From assembly GCA_039193195.1 (NCBI GenBank), contig JBCCWS010000008.1:62001-126000 (forward strand): DNA of 64,000 nt, in the 5' to 3' direction. The notes under the pieces were generated by a model. That model was not told the origin of the DNA. It worked only from the letters and a program-made list of their open reading frames with translations, and did no database searches. The translations under genes were made by a program, and so were the position numbers. Of this stretch, positions 1 through 8,415 are shown piece after piece; position 1 is the first letter of the stretch, and every line of letters begins with the position of its first letter. Source of the DNA: Pseudomonadota bacterium (GTDB lineage: Bacteria; Pseudomonadota; Gammaproteobacteria; Steroidobacterales; JBCBZW01).

Positions 1-2
1 AG

Positions 3-254
3 CGCTTCCGCGCGACCTTTGGCGCCGGCTTGGACCAGCTCGATGCGCTGATCAGCCAAAAGACGGTCACCGTCGCGAAGCTGATGGAGATCGCGCCCGC
101 AGGCACGGTCGACCCCACGCCCAGCCTCTACAACCTGACCATGTACCTAATGGCTGCACTACTAGCGGTGGCCTTGGTGAGCAACGCGCTCATGTCGCCA
201 GTGGACGAGCGACACCATATGAGCGACGAAGCCATGCGTCAGGCGACGGACTGA
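3..254 (+). CDS. MFS transporter, C-terminal fragment (cut by window start)
   Basis: The reading frame is open from the first complete codon at base 3, so this is the 3' end of a gene that begins before the window; an internal TTG at 30 is not its start. About 83 residues are visible. They include one hydrophobic helix (LMAALLAVALVSNALM) after a PTPSLYNLTMY stretch, then a short polar tail. This is the usual look of the last transmembrane helix of oxalate/formate-antiporter-like MFS proteins, which often carry a YN-x-TMY-LMA motif there. The substrate cannot be read from the fragment. The family call rests on resemblance only. The next gene follows after 32 bases on the same strand. Confidence 0.6.
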   Translation, partial: RFRATFGAGLDQLDALISQKTVTVAKLMEIAPAGTVDPTPSLYNLTMYLMAALLAVALVSNALMSPVDERHHMSDEAMRQATD

Positions 255-286
255 CCGTCGCAAGGCCGTTCGCTACAGAGATCGCC

Positions 287-769
287 ATGGCTCCTGTGGC
301 CCAAAGAGTTCACGCCCTACTCGCTGCCGGCCTGGCGCTGTCCCTAGGTCTTAGCGTCTACCTCTTGCTGCGACCCGCGGCAGCAGGGCCCGCGCTGTTG
401 CTCGGCAGCACGCCTGCCCTCACGCACGCCTTCGCGTTCTCTGCACTGCTGTTGGTGACTGCCCAACCGCGCCGCCCACGGCAGCGTCGCTTGCTCCTCG
501 GCGGATGGTTAGTGTTGCTGGTTGGCTTTGAATGCATGCAACTGCCAGCCGCGCGCGCTTGGGTGGGCGCTTCGATCCAATACCTGGAGAGCGGCTGGCC
601 GTACCTGGCCTCACTGCTGCGCGCCCATGGCGCGGGTACCTTCGACATGTACGACGTGCTCGCCAGCGCCCTGGGCGTGACCCTGGCGGCCGCCCTACTT
701 CGCCCTGTGCGAGCTCCCACCACGCGCGGGCTCACCTTATCGAGAGAGACTTATGCCGCATCTTCGTGA
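287..769 (+). CDS. small integral membrane protein, distantly VanZ-like
   Basis: A 160-residue protein with about four hydrophobic helices: near residues 10-30, 45-60, 70-85 and 122-138. The segment TFDMYDVLASALG before the last helix recalls the D-x-x-A-N-x-x-G region of VanZ-like proteins, and GGWLVLLVGFECMQL recalls their E-x-x-Q helix, but the match is weak and I would not assign a function. The start has a purine-rich AGAGATC upstream. Its last 17 bases overlap the start of the following exported protein, so the two are probably translated together. The tail (residues 140-160) is polar and may be cytoplasmic. Confidence 0.55.
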   Translation: MAPVAQRVHALLAAGLALSLGLSVYLLLRPAAAGPALLLGSTPALTHAFAFSALLLVTAQPRRPRQRRLLLGGWLVLLVGFECMQLPAARAWVGASIQYLESGWPYLASLLRAHGAGTFDMYDVLASALGVTLAAALLRPVRAPTTRGLTLSRETYAASS

Positions 770-1796
770 TCATCGACCCGCGCTCACCATCGCCGTGCTG
801 GTGGCAGGCCTGTGGACCTTGCTCGCCAGCAGCACCTTCGAGGACAGCGACCCAGACACACGCGCTAGGGTGAGCTTCGCCGTCAGCACCAGCCTCGCAC
901 CCTTGACCTTGGAAGACGGTACCGTCGAGTCCGTGGCCATGAACCTGCGCGTAGCCGGCGACTACGAGGACGATCTCGGCGACCCCATTACCATAGAGCG
1001 CAACAACCTCACCATCGACGTCTCCACCACCTTCGATCTGTCGGTGAACGCGGTTGACGGCGAGGATAACCTCGGCAGCGATGAGATCGACTTCGGCACC
1101 GCCTTCGAGGTGCTGCTCGATATCGACCAGGACCCGGACCAAGGCCAGTTCTCGGTGATCATCGACGGCACCACCACCCTGCTCACGGTGGAGAACGACG
1201 GCTTCACCATCGAAACCACTGGCAGCGACACCATCAGCCGCGACTTCGATGACTTCCGAGCCGCCATAGAGGATGAAGATGAGGACGAGCCCGACGAGGT
1301 ACGCCTGTCAGCCGCCGCCTACGCTTTCGTGCCTCTCGCCCTGCAGATCGCGCGCATCGCAGAGGAGTTCGCCGACGACATCGAGTTCAACGCGGAAACG
1401 CTCGAAGGCATGAACCTCAACGAATCCCTGACCCTCACCTGCAGTAACAGCGGTGGCGAGCGGGTGATCATCTGGACTCAGGACGCCTCGGGCACCGGCG
1501 AAGGTGAAGTAGGTGCTGGCGACAGCTTCGAGCTGCGGGTTGAGAGCTGCTTTGACAGCCAGCTGAGCCGTTTTTTGGACGGGGTGATCACGTTGACAGA
1601 CTACATTCCGATCGACGAGGACGCCGCGGAGCGCAGCTTTGGCGCGAGCCTCGATCTGGCTCAGCTGTTCATCAGCGAGGAAGAGGTCAACGTGGGCACC
1701 AACGCCTCCAGTACATCACCGCGAGTCGACGGCATTGTGATCGTGCGCTACGACGAGATAGAGATCGAAGTGGTGACCGATGAGGACACGTTCTAA
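753..1796 (+). CDS. exported acidic protein of unknown function
   Basis: A 347-residue protein. The N-terminus has a short basic stretch, then a hydrophobic segment (TIAVLVAGLWTLLAS) that could be a signal peptide or membrane anchor. The mature part is very acidic, rich in Asp and Glu (for example EDEDEDEPDEV near residue 175), and largely beta-like. Two cysteines in the second half (LTCSN and VESCFD) could form a disulphide. ATG at 753 is preceded by GAGAGAGAC, a usable ribosome-binding site. It overlaps the upstream membrane gene by 17 bases. I do not recognise the family. The acidity and Asp-rich stretches would suit calcium binding or a salty periplasm, but that is only inference. Confidence 0.65.
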   Translation: MPHLRDHRPALTIAVLVAGLWTLLASSTFEDSDPDTRARVSFAVSTSLAPLTLEDGTVESVAMNLRVAGDYEDDLGDPITIERNNLTIDVSTTFDLSVNAVDGEDNLGSDEIDFGTAFEVLLDIDQDPDQGQFSVIIDGTTTLLTVENDGFTIETTGSDTISRDFDDFRAAIEDEDEDEPDEVRLSAAAYAFVPLALQIARIAEEFADDIEFNAETLEGMNLNESLTLTCSNSGGERVIIWTQDASGTGEGEVGAGDSFELRVESCFDSQLSRFLDGVITLTDYIPIDEDAAERSFGASLDLAQLFISEEEVNVGTNASSTSPRVDGIVIVRYDEIEIEVVTDEDTF

Positions 1797-1846
1797 CGCC
1801 CGCTGCGGATGGCTCGAGAACGGCCTCCGGGGCCGCCGGCTACCGC

Positions 1847-2476
1847 TCAGAGCAGCTGCAGGTACGGCATGATCGCCTCGCGAAGGGCACTACTCGCAGC
1901 CGCGAGCGTCCAGCCGACAACCGAACCAGCTAACACATCCGAGGGGTAATGTAACCCGAGTACCGGGCGCGAGAGCCCGACTAGTATGGCGAAGGGAATC
2001 AGCAGCGAGGCGAGCTCGGGGAACGACGCCAGGCAGAGTACGGTAAAGCACACCGCGTGCAGCGTGTGGCCGGAGGGAAAACTGTACTGATCGAGCTGCC
2101 GTGCCACAGCGCGAATCGACTCGTGGGAAACGTGGGGCCGTTCGCGCACGAAGCGCCCCTTCATCCAGCGGTAGAGCAGCACGCCGACCATGCCCGTAAG
2201 CGCCATCTGTACGGTCGTGATCAAACCCGCCCGGCCGTAGGCTACCGGCAGCACGAGCATGAGCACGTACCAGAACACCCCATCGCCAAGGCGGCTCGCC
2301 AACCAGAACACGCTGCGCGCTATCGCGATGTTGCTAAGGCCGTTGAGACCTCGGCATAGCGACACCTCAGCTTCGATCAGGCGCCGTATGGCCGGCGAGG
2401 TCACCGGCGTTGGCGCCGGTCCATCGCCAGATAGCTTGTCAGCGCGACTGCTAGAGGTGCCGAAAAGCCTGCTCAT
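1847..2476 (-). CDS. PAP2-family phosphatase
   Basis: A 209-residue membrane phosphatase of the type 2 phosphatidic acid phosphatase family, which removes phosphate from lipids such as phosphatidate or undecaprenyl diphosphate at the membrane. All three active-site motifs are visible: K106-x6-R113-P114, P-S-G-H at 134-137, and S169-R170-x5-H176-x3-D180. Hydrophobic helices flank them. The gene lies 15 bases after moaE on the same strand, so it may be transcribed from the Moco operon, though no functional link is obvious. The substrate cannot be inferred from sequence. Confidence 0.88.
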   Translation of the reverse strand: MSRLFGTSSSRADKLSGDGPAPTPVTSPAIRRLIEAEVSLCRGLNGLSNIAIARSVFWLASRLGDGVFWYVLMLVLPVAYGRAGLITTVQMALTGMVGVLLYRWMKGRFVRERPHVSHESIRAVARQLDQYSFPSGHTLHAVCFTVLCLASFPELASLLIPFAILVGLSRPVLGLHYPSDVLAGSVVGWTLAAASSALREAIMPYLQLL

Positions 2477-2491
2477 GAGCTATCTAAACCC

Positions 2492-2965
2492 TTAGTTTTC
2501 ACGACCGTGTGAATGATCGTCGTGCTCGCGGCCGTGGGAAGCAGCGCGCTCACAGTTGACCCAGCCGGAGTCACCGGCTGTGAAGTGCTCCTTCTTCCAG
2601 ATGGGCACGCGCAGCTTTACCTCATCGATGATGTACCGGGCGGCCTGAAACGCCTCGTCTCGGTGGGCGGCACTCACGCCCACCCATACGGCCAGATCAC
2701 CAATCTCTAGTCGCCCCACGCGATGGACACACCCCGCCTTGGTGATCGGCCAGCGCTCGGCAGCCTCTGCTAGGATGCGCGCACCCTCCTTCACCGCCAA
2801 GCCCGCGTAGGCCTCGTACTCCAAACGCAGGACGCCACGACCCTCGTTGTGGTCGCGCACCCAGCCCTCGAAAGCGACGTAGCCACCGCAGTGATCGTCC
2901 TGGGTCCGACCTCGAAGAACGGACACATCGAGCGCCGTATCCTCAAACTCGAAGAACTGACTCAT
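2492..2965 (-). CDS. moaE: molybdopterin synthase large subunit MoaE
   Basis: Catalytic subunit of molybdopterin synthase, which with thiocarboxylated MoaD puts two sulphurs on cyclic pyranopterin monophosphate. The frame is open further upstream, but the ATG at 2965 gives a family-like 157-residue protein and lies 4 bases after moaD. Family landmarks are present: GGYVAFEGWVRDHNEGR (the strand and loop that hold MoaD's tail), LEYEAYAGLA, HRVGRLEIGD, VGVSAAHRDEAF, and the catalytic-lysine segment VPIWKKEHF. The C-terminus has an additional His-rich tail (REHDDHSHGREN) that could bind metal. Fourth gene of the moaC-mobA-moaD-moaE operon. Confidence 0.95.
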   Translation of the reverse strand: MSQFFEFEDTALDVSVLRGRTQDDHCGGYVAFEGWVRDHNEGRGVLRLEYEAYAGLAVKEGARILAEAAERWPITKAGCVHRVGRLEIGDLAVWVGVSAAHRDEAFQAARYIIDEVKLRVPIWKKEHFTAGDSGWVNCERAASHGREHDDHSHGREN

Positions 2966-2969
2966 CGCC

Positions 2970-3212
2970 TCAACCTCCAGCGACGGGCGGGATAAAGACG
3001 ACCACATCGCCATTCCCAAGACCTGCATCCCAGGCGCAAAACTCTTCGTTGACGGCCACGCGCAGGGCGTCCCGCGAGACCCGCAGGTCGTGACGCTGGG
3101 CGAGCTCGAGGTAAAGGTCCGCGGGCGTGCGCGCGGCCGTCTCGACCAGCTCGGCCTGCGTGCCGCGTTGCTCACGCAGCACGGCGAAGTACTCCACCTT
3201 CACCTGGATCAT
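2970..3212 (-). CDS. moaD: molybdopterin synthase sulphur carrier MoaD
   Basis: An 80-residue ubiquitin-like sulphur carrier. The protein ends in Gly-Gly (VFIPPVAGG), the residue pair that MoeB/ThiF-type enzymes adenylate and thiocarboxylate before sulphur transfer in MoaE. Length and the strand pattern ([13 protein letters not shown] at the start, VAVNEEFC in the middle) match the family. It overlaps mobA by 4 bases and is followed 4 bases later by moaE, so translation is probably coupled. No moeB activating enzyme is in the window. Confidence 0.95.
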   Translation of the reverse strand: MIQVKVEYFAVLREQRGTQAELVETAARTPADLYLELAQRHDLRVSRDALRVAVNEEFCAWDAGLGNGDVVVFIPPVAGG

Positions 3213-3850
3213 GCATTCCCCTCCGCGCGCGCCAGGACCCTCGGCGCAAGCGCCTGGAGGGCGCGCGCGATGCGAAGGCGCTCATCGGGCGTGTTGGCGT
3301 TGTCGAGGCTGGCGGGATCGGCCTGCTCGATCAAGGTCGTGTTCATGCGCAGCAAGGCCTGGCGCGGACCGTTCCCTGCCTCGGACAGCGTAGCGGCGAG
3401 GATCGGCGCACTGGACGGCTCCCAGATGGCGCACAGCGGTTCCGGCAGTCCGTCGTGAGCACTTACAAACGCGGTCGCATCGGCCTGCGGATCGCGACAC
3501 ACGACGAGCGCACGCAGGGCATCCAGGCCCAAACGCGGCAGGTCACAGGCGAGCACCAACCAGGCCGCCTGGGGGTCGGCGAGCTGCGCTGCGCGAATGC
3601 CGCTGGCGGGCCCTTGTACCTCAGGGATATCGACGATCTGCGCGTGACGAGCACGCTCAGGTTCTTCTCGCTGATCCTCGCGGACCGAGAGCTTCACACT
3701 ACCCTCCACCACGGCGGCGAGCATCTCGTGCGCCACCGAAAGCTGTGTACGTTGTTCGCGATAGCGCAGCAACGCCTTGTCCTCGCGCATGCGTCGACTG
3801 CGCCCCCCCACGAGCAGCAGGCCGTGCAGAGGCGCACTACTACGGGTCAT
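3209..3850 (-). CDS. mobA: molybdenum cofactor guanylyltransferase MobA
   Basis: A 213-residue nucleotidyltransferase that attaches GMP to Mo-molybdopterin to make the MGD form used by DMSO-reductase-type enzymes. The N-terminus carries the nucleotide-binding signature [17 protein letters not shown], and the middle has VLACDLPRL, the acidic metal-binding strand of the fold. It overlaps moaC and moaD by 4 bases at each end. A second, related enzyme (mocA at 27.6 kb) probably makes the cytosine form, so this genome appears equipped for both nucleotide versions of Moco. The family also includes enzymes with other substrates; operon context favours MobA. Confidence 0.88.
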   Translation of the reverse strand: MTRSSAPLHGLLLVGGRSRRMREDKALLRYREQRTQLSVAHEMLAAVVEGSVKLSVREDQREEPERARHAQIVDIPEVQGPASGIRAAQLADPQAAWLVLACDLPRLGLDALRALVVCRDPQADATAFVSAHDGLPEPLCAIWEPSSAPILAATLSEAGNGPRQALLRMNTTLIEQADPASLDNANTPDERLRIARALQALAPRVLARAEGNA

Positions 3851-4353
3851 TGTCCTTGCCCCTCGGCGCGGGCGAAGTCGCGCTTGCCGCCGGCCTTGGC
3901 CATCAGCTTAACCTCGTGGAGCACGATGTCGTGGGAGAGCGCCTTGCACATGTCGTACACGGTCAGCGCCGCCACGCTGGCGCCGGTCAGGGCCTCCATC
4001 TCCACTCCGGTCCGACCGCTTACGGCGACGTGACACTCGATGCGGACCTCGCCTGCGGCCTCGTCGAGGTCGACGTGGAGTTTGCAGTTCTCGAGGGCCA
4101 AGGGATGACAGAAGGGGATCAGCTCGTGCGTCCGCTTTGCGGCCATCACGCCCGCGATGATCGCCGTGTCGAAGACCGGGCCCTTCTTGGTCCTTCCGGC
4201 GCCGGCCTGCAGCGCCGCGAGCACCTCGCTCGGCAGAGCAACGCGCGCTAGGGCCGTCGCCGAGCGGCGGGTGACCTGCTTGTCGCCCACGTCGACCATG
4301 GTAGGCCGACCCGCCGCATCGACGTGGGTCAGGGATTGCGCTGAATCGGACAC
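3847..4353 (-). CDS. moaC: cyclic pyranopterin monophosphate synthase MoaC
   Basis: A 168-residue MoaC, which with MoaA turns GTP into cyclic pyranopterin monophosphate, the first step of Moco synthesis. The family's conserved pieces are all here: [14 protein letters not shown] near the start, [28 protein letters not shown] in several shorter conserved blocks, [27 protein letters not shown] in the second half, and the basic C-terminal KLMAKAGGK. First gene of the operon; its start faces glcD across a 145-base divergent region. Its partner moaA is 17 kb away in the cox locus. Confidence 0.96.
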   Translation of the reverse strand: MSDSAQSLTHVDAAGRPTMVDVGDKQVTRRSATALARVALPSEVLAALQAGAGRTKKGPVFDTAIIAGVMAAKRTHELIPFCHPLALENCKLHVDLDEAAGEVRIECHVAVSGRTGVEMEALTGASVAALTVYDMCKALSHDIVLHEVKLMAKAGGKRDFARAEGQGQ

Positions 4354-4392
4354 CGATCGTGCACCGCAGTGGAGAATGCTTCAGTGTACCCG

Positions 4393-4419
4393 GGCCTATG
4401 TGACAGTCACTAGTAGGCC
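4393..4419. promoter_or_regulatory. inverted repeat in the moaC/glcD divergent region, candidate operator
   Basis: The core is a perfect palindrome GTGACAGTCAC (4400-4410). Outer arms GGCCTA (4393-4398) and TAGGCC (4414-4419) are also complementary, separated from the core by 1 and 3 bases. It sits between divergent genes, 80 bases before glcD and 40 bases before moaC, which is where a repressor or activator of either operon would bind. The protein that binds it is unknown; no regulator gene is adjacent. Confidence 0.4.
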
Positions 4420-4498
4420 TGCGCACGATTCACGGCTGCTAGACTCCTACTTACGTTAAACCGCCGCCCAGCGGCAACGACGCAGGACGCTTACCTCG

Positions 4499-6010
4499 AT
4501 GACCACCACCGCTTACGACCCTGCCCTAGACGCGGTAGACGGCGCACGAACCGCTGACCCCGAGGGGCTTTTGCGGGCCTTGCGCCAGCACTTCCCCAGC
4601 GGGGAGGACATCATCACAGGTGAAGAAGCCCTGCGCCCCTTCGAGTGCGACGGCCTCACCATGTACCGCGAGCCTCCCCTCTGCGCCGTGCTTGCGACGA
4701 GCGCTGACATGGCCGCGGCCGTCTTGCGCCTGTGCCACCGACACGCGGTCCCCGTGGTGACCCGCGGCGCCGGCACCGGCCTCTCTGGCGGCGCCCTGCC
4801 GATGCGCCACGCGGTACTGCTGGTCATGTCGCGCATGAACCGCATCCTCAGCATCGACGAGAAGAATCTGACGGCCCGTGTCCAGCCCGGGGTGACCAAC
4901 CGTGCCATCACCGAGGCCGTAGCGCCGCTGGGCTTGTACTACGCGCCGGATCCCTCATCCCAGATCGCCTGCACCATCGGCGGCAACGTGGCGGAGAACT
5001 CAGGCGGCGTGCACTGCCTGAAGTACGGGTTGACCGTACACAACGTGCTCGCCGCCCACATGCTCACGGCGGACGGCGAGGCGATCAGCCTGGGCAATCG
5101 CGCTCTGGACGGTCCAGGTTACGATCTGCTCGCGCTCACCCATGGCTCCGAGGGCATGCTGGGGGTGATCACGGAGGTCACCGTGCGCCTGCTGCCGACG
5201 CCGCCGAAGCGAACAGTACTATTAGCCAGCTTCGATGACGTAGCAACGGCGGCGCGGGCGGTGGCTCAGGTCATCGCCGCCGGCATCTTGCCGGCGGGCC
5301 TGGAGATGATGGATCAAGCTGCCACCTGTGCTGCAGAGGACTTCGTGCACGCGGGATACCCTCGCGACGCGGCCGCCATATTGCTGTGCGAACTCGACGG
5401 CAGCGCTGCGCAGGTCGAGCACGATGCGCAGGCGGTCAGCGCGAGCTTACGTGAAGCAGGAGCGAGGGACGTGAGGCGTGCCCGCGACGAGGAGGAACAG
5501 GAGCGATTCTGGTCTGGCCGCAAGGCAGCCTTCCCCGCCGTGGGCCGCATCGCCAACGACTACTACTGCATGGACGGCACGATTCCACGTCGCGCCCTGG
5601 CCGATGTACTAACGCATATCGAGCAGCTCGCCAAACGTCACGAGCTTCGCGTTGCCAACGTTTTTCACGCAGGCGACGGCAACCTCCACCCCCTGATTCT
5701 CTTCGATGCCAATGAAGCGGACGAACTTGCGCGGGCGGAAGCATTCGGCAGTGACATCCTCACCGCGTGCGTCGAGGTTGGCGGCACCATCACCGGCGAG
5801 CATGGGGTCGGCCGGGAGAAGATCAACGAGATGTGCCTTCAGTTCACGGAGGCCGAGCTGAACCAATTCCACGCGGTCAAGCGGGCCCTCGATCCGGAGG
5901 GGCTGCTGAACCCCGGCAAGGCGGTGCCCACGCTAGCCCGCTGTGCCGAGTTCGGCGCCATGCACGTCCACGGCGGGCAACTGCCTCACCCGGAATTGGA
6001 ACGCTTCTGA
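4499..6010 (+). CDS. glcD: glycolate oxidase FAD subunit GlcD
   Basis: A 503-residue FAD-binding subunit of glycolate oxidase, which oxidises glycolate to glyoxylate and passes electrons to the membrane. The N-terminal half is a PCMH-type FAD domain: RGAGTGLSGGALP near residue 93 and the pyrophosphate-binding IGGNVAENSGG near 160, then GSEGMLGVITEVTVRLLP. The C-terminal half is the FAD-oxidase C domain with VFHAGDGNLHPLI and GTITGEHGVGREK. It ends in the usual DPEGLLNPGK. First gene of glcDEF, with glcE starting 2 bases after its stop. Other FAD-linked 2-hydroxyacid dehydrogenases are similar, but the D-E-F set makes glycolate or a close analogue likely. Confidence 0.93.
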   Translation: MTTTAYDPALDAVDGARTADPEGLLRALRQHFPSGEDIITGEEALRPFECDGLTMYREPPLCAVLATSADMAAAVLRLCHRHAVPVVTRGAGTGLSGGALPMRHAVLLVMSRMNRILSIDEKNLTARVQPGVTNRAITEAVAPLGLYYAPDPSSQIACTIGGNVAENSGGVHCLKYGLTVHNVLAAHMLTADGEAISLGNRALDGPGYDLLALTHGSEGMLGVITEVTVRLLPTPPKRTVLLASFDDVATAARAVAQVIAAGILPAGLEMMDQAATCAAEDFVHAGYPRDAAAILLCELDGSAAQVEHDAQAVSASLREAGARDVRRARDEEEQERFWSGRKAAFPAVGRIANDYYCMDGTIPRRALADVLTHIEQLAKRHELRVANVFHAGDGNLHPLILFDANEADELARAEAFGSDILTACVEVGGTITGEHGVGREKINEMCLQFTEAELNQFHAVKRALDPEGLLNPGKAVPTLARCAEFGAMHVHGGQLPHPELERF

Positions 6011-6012
6011 CG

Positions 6013-7134
6013 GTGCCCGCCCGCGAGCACGACGATAGCGATGCGCTGGTCGACGCCGTGCGCCTGGCCGCTCGGCGGCGAGAACCCGTGCGCATCGTCG
6101 GCGGCGATAGCAAACGCTTCCTCGGCCGTCGCACGCCCTATGCTCAGGAACTCAGCACGCGCGAGCACTGTGGCGTGGTGAACTACCAACCGGAGGAGCT
6201 CGTGCTCACTGCTCGGGCCGGCACGCCTCTCACGGCGATCAACGCCCAACTCGATTCCCACGGCCAACACCTGCCCTTCGATCCTCCCCAGTTCGGACCT
6301 GACACCACCTTTGGCGGCGCTATCGCAAGCGGCCTATCAGGGCCCGCTCGACCCTTCGTCGGGCCCGCCCGTGACTTCGTGCTCGGCGTGCGCATCATCA
6401 ACGGTCGCGGCCAAGTGCTGCGCTTCGGCGGCGAGGTCATGAAGAATGTGGCGGGCTACGATCTGTCACGTCTACTAACGGGAGCTTTTGGTACGCTGGG
6501 AGTCTTGCTGGATGTTTCGGTCAAGGTACTTCCCGCGCCACGACACACGAGTACCCTCTGCGCCTACATGCGCGCTCGCCAAGCTATCGACTGCCTGATC
6601 GACCTACGCGCGCAAGCACTACCGATCACCGGTGCGATGTGGCACGACGGTGAACTTTCCGTGCGCCTAGCCGGCAGCGAGCAGGCGGTCGAAGACGCTA
6701 GAGCATCGCTAAGTAAGAGTATTCCGGCTCTCTCGGATGCTAGTACGAACGATCGCTGGCCCGCCCTTCGCGATCTCACTGCTAGGGCCTTCAGACGCAC
6801 CCCGGAGGAAGGCCTCTACCGCCTATCCGTTGCACCTGCCTCACCGCCCGTAGACCTCCCGGGTACGTGCGTGATCGATTGGGCGGGCGCTCAGCGGTGG
6901 TTGGTCAGCAGCGCGCCGATCGGCATGATACGCAACGAAGCGGCGACCTTGGGGGGGCACGTCACGCGATACCACGCGCCGATGGTGGCGCAGGAGCAAG
7001 CGCCGTCGCCCGAGACCGTCGAGGATGCCTTTCATCCCCTACCGCCCGCCCTCTATGCACTTCATCGTCGCCTCAAGGCCGCCTTCGATCCGCACGGCGT
7101 GCTCAACGCCGGCCGCCTATATCCTGGAATTTGA
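6013..7134 (+). CDS. glcE: glycolate oxidase subunit GlcE
   Basis: A second, shorter FAD-domain subunit, 373 residues, needed for glycolate oxidase activity. The frame is open upstream through glcD, but the GTG at 6013, two bases after the glcD stop, is the sensible start and gives normal GlcE length. Landmarks are IVGGDSKRFLGR near the start, FDPPQFGPDTTFGGAIASGLSGP (FAD loop, seen as two adjoining blocks), RIINGRGQVLRFGGEVMKNVAGYD and FGTLGVLLDVSVKVLP. The protein ends in DPHGVLNAGRLYP, parallel to the GlcD ending. It is the middle gene of the operon. Confidence 0.92.
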   Translation: MPAREHDDSDALVDAVRLAARRREPVRIVGGDSKRFLGRRTPYAQELSTREHCGVVNYQPEELVLTARAGTPLTAINAQLDSHGQHLPFDPPQFGPDTTFGGAIASGLSGPARPFVGPARDFVLGVRIINGRGQVLRFGGEVMKNVAGYDLSRLLTGAFGTLGVLLDVSVKVLPAPRHTSTLCAYMRARQAIDCLIDLRAQALPITGAMWHDGELSVRLAGSEQAVEDARASLSKSIPALSDASTNDRWPALRDLTARAFRRTPEEGLYRLSVAPASPPVDLPGTCVIDWAGAQRWLVSSAPIGMIRNEAATLGGHVTRYHAPMVAQEQAPSPETVEDAFHPLPPALYALHRRLKAAFDPHGVLNAGRLYPGI

Positions 7135-7139
7135 ACTCC

Positions 7140-8393
7140 ATGCAGACCGGCATCGATGAGCACCTGTTGCCACCCCATACGCGTGGGGAGGCCGAGACGG
7201 CACTACGCAAGTGCGTTCATTGCGGTTTCTGCAACGCGACCTGCCCCACCTATCAGCTCACCGGGAATGAACTCGACGGCCCGCGTGGACGCATCTACCT
7301 GATCAAAGAGGTGCTGGAGGGCACGACACCGACGGAGCTCACCCAACGCCACCTGGACCGCTGCCTCACCTGCACCGCTTGTGAAAGCACCTGCCCGTCG
7401 GGAGTGCCGTACCACACGCTACTTGGTATCGGCCGCGAGCAGGTCGACGCACAAGTATCACGCCCAATGCGAAGGGGCATGAGCCGCAAGCTCATCCGCG
7501 GCATTGCATCGCGCACCTGGCTGTTCCGCACGGCGCTATGGCTGGGGCGCCGACTGCGCACGGCCCTGCCGGCGGCCCTGCGCACCACCCTGCCCACGCC
7601 AGGTAAGCGCCTGGCTCCGCTGCCGCAGGCGCCCACCTCGTCAGCTCCCACCGACTCGACCACGAGCGTATTGTTGCCCGGCTGTGTGCACCCGGTGTTG
7701 GCCCCTGCAACCCATGAGGCAGCAGCGCGCGTGCTCGTGCGCCTCGGCACGAAGGTGGTTTCGGGGGACAGGGTCGGCTGTTGTGGCGCACTCCATCATC
7801 ACTTCGGCGATACGCGAGGGGCGAGGCGACGCGTCGAGCGCAACGTGGACCAGCTAATTCGCCTAATGGACGAAAAAGGTGTGACGAGGATCATAACGAC
7901 GGCCAGCGGCTGTGGCGCCTTCATGCGAGACTACCCAGCGCTTCTCGCAGACCCACACACCGGTGAGGTCCCCGTCGACGCCCAACGCGTCGCCGGCGCC
8001 CTGCGCGACATCGCCGAGGTGCTCGACCCGCAGGAGCTCGCGCGGCGCACCAGCCCGGGGGCCACGGACGGCACCTCGCAGCAGTTGCATTGCCCATGCA
8101 CGCTGGAACACGGATTGCACCTGAGCGGAACCGTGCGAGAGCTGCTGCAGGCAGTCGGCCTGGAGGCTAGGGCCGATCCGCACCCAGGCGCCTGCTGCGG
8201 CTCGGCGGGCGCTTGGTCCGTCCTCGAACCGCAGATGGCTCACTCGCTTGGCGAGCGCCGCGCACAACAGCTCGACGCCGACGACCCCGACGTGATCCTC
8301 ACGGCCAACGTCGGCTGCCAGCAGCACCTTTCCCGCCACACGGGCACCCCCGTGCGGCACTGGATCGAAGAGGTAGAGGCGCGCACGCGCTGA
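7140..8393 (+). CDS. glcF: glycolate oxidase iron-sulphur subunit GlcF
   Basis: A 417-residue iron-sulphur subunit that carries electrons from GlcD/GlcE. Two ferredoxin-type [4Fe-4S] motifs are visible: C25-x2-C28-x2-C31-x3-C35 and C75-x2-C78-x2-C81-x3-C85. Two cysteine-rich CCG domains follow, with GCCGALHHHFG and ACCGSAGAWS. ATG at 7140 lies 5 bases after the glcE stop; the longer open frame upstream lies inside glcE and is not the gene. The gene ends 22 bases from the convergent amidase gene with no obvious terminator between. Confidence 0.93.
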   Translation: MQTGIDEHLLPPHTRGEAETALRKCVHCGFCNATCPTYQLTGNELDGPRGRIYLIKEVLEGTTPTELTQRHLDRCLTCTACESTCPSGVPYHTLLGIGREQVDAQVSRPMRRGMSRKLIRGIASRTWLFRTALWLGRRLRTALPAALRTTLPTPGKRLAPLPQAPTSSAPTDSTTSVLLPGCVHPVLAPATHEAAARVLVRLGTKVVSGDRVGCCGALHHHFGDTRGARRRVERNVDQLIRLMDEKGVTRIITTASGCGAFMRDYPALLADPHTGEVPVDAQRVAGALRDIAEVLDPQELARRTSPGATDGTSQQLHCPCTLEHGLHLSGTVRELLQAVGLEARADPHPGACCGSAGAWSVLEPQMAHSLGERRAQQLDADDPDVILTANVGCQQHLSRHTGTPVRHWIEEVEARTR

Positions 8394-8415
8394 GCGGAGC
8401 GCGCCGAACCGTGGC

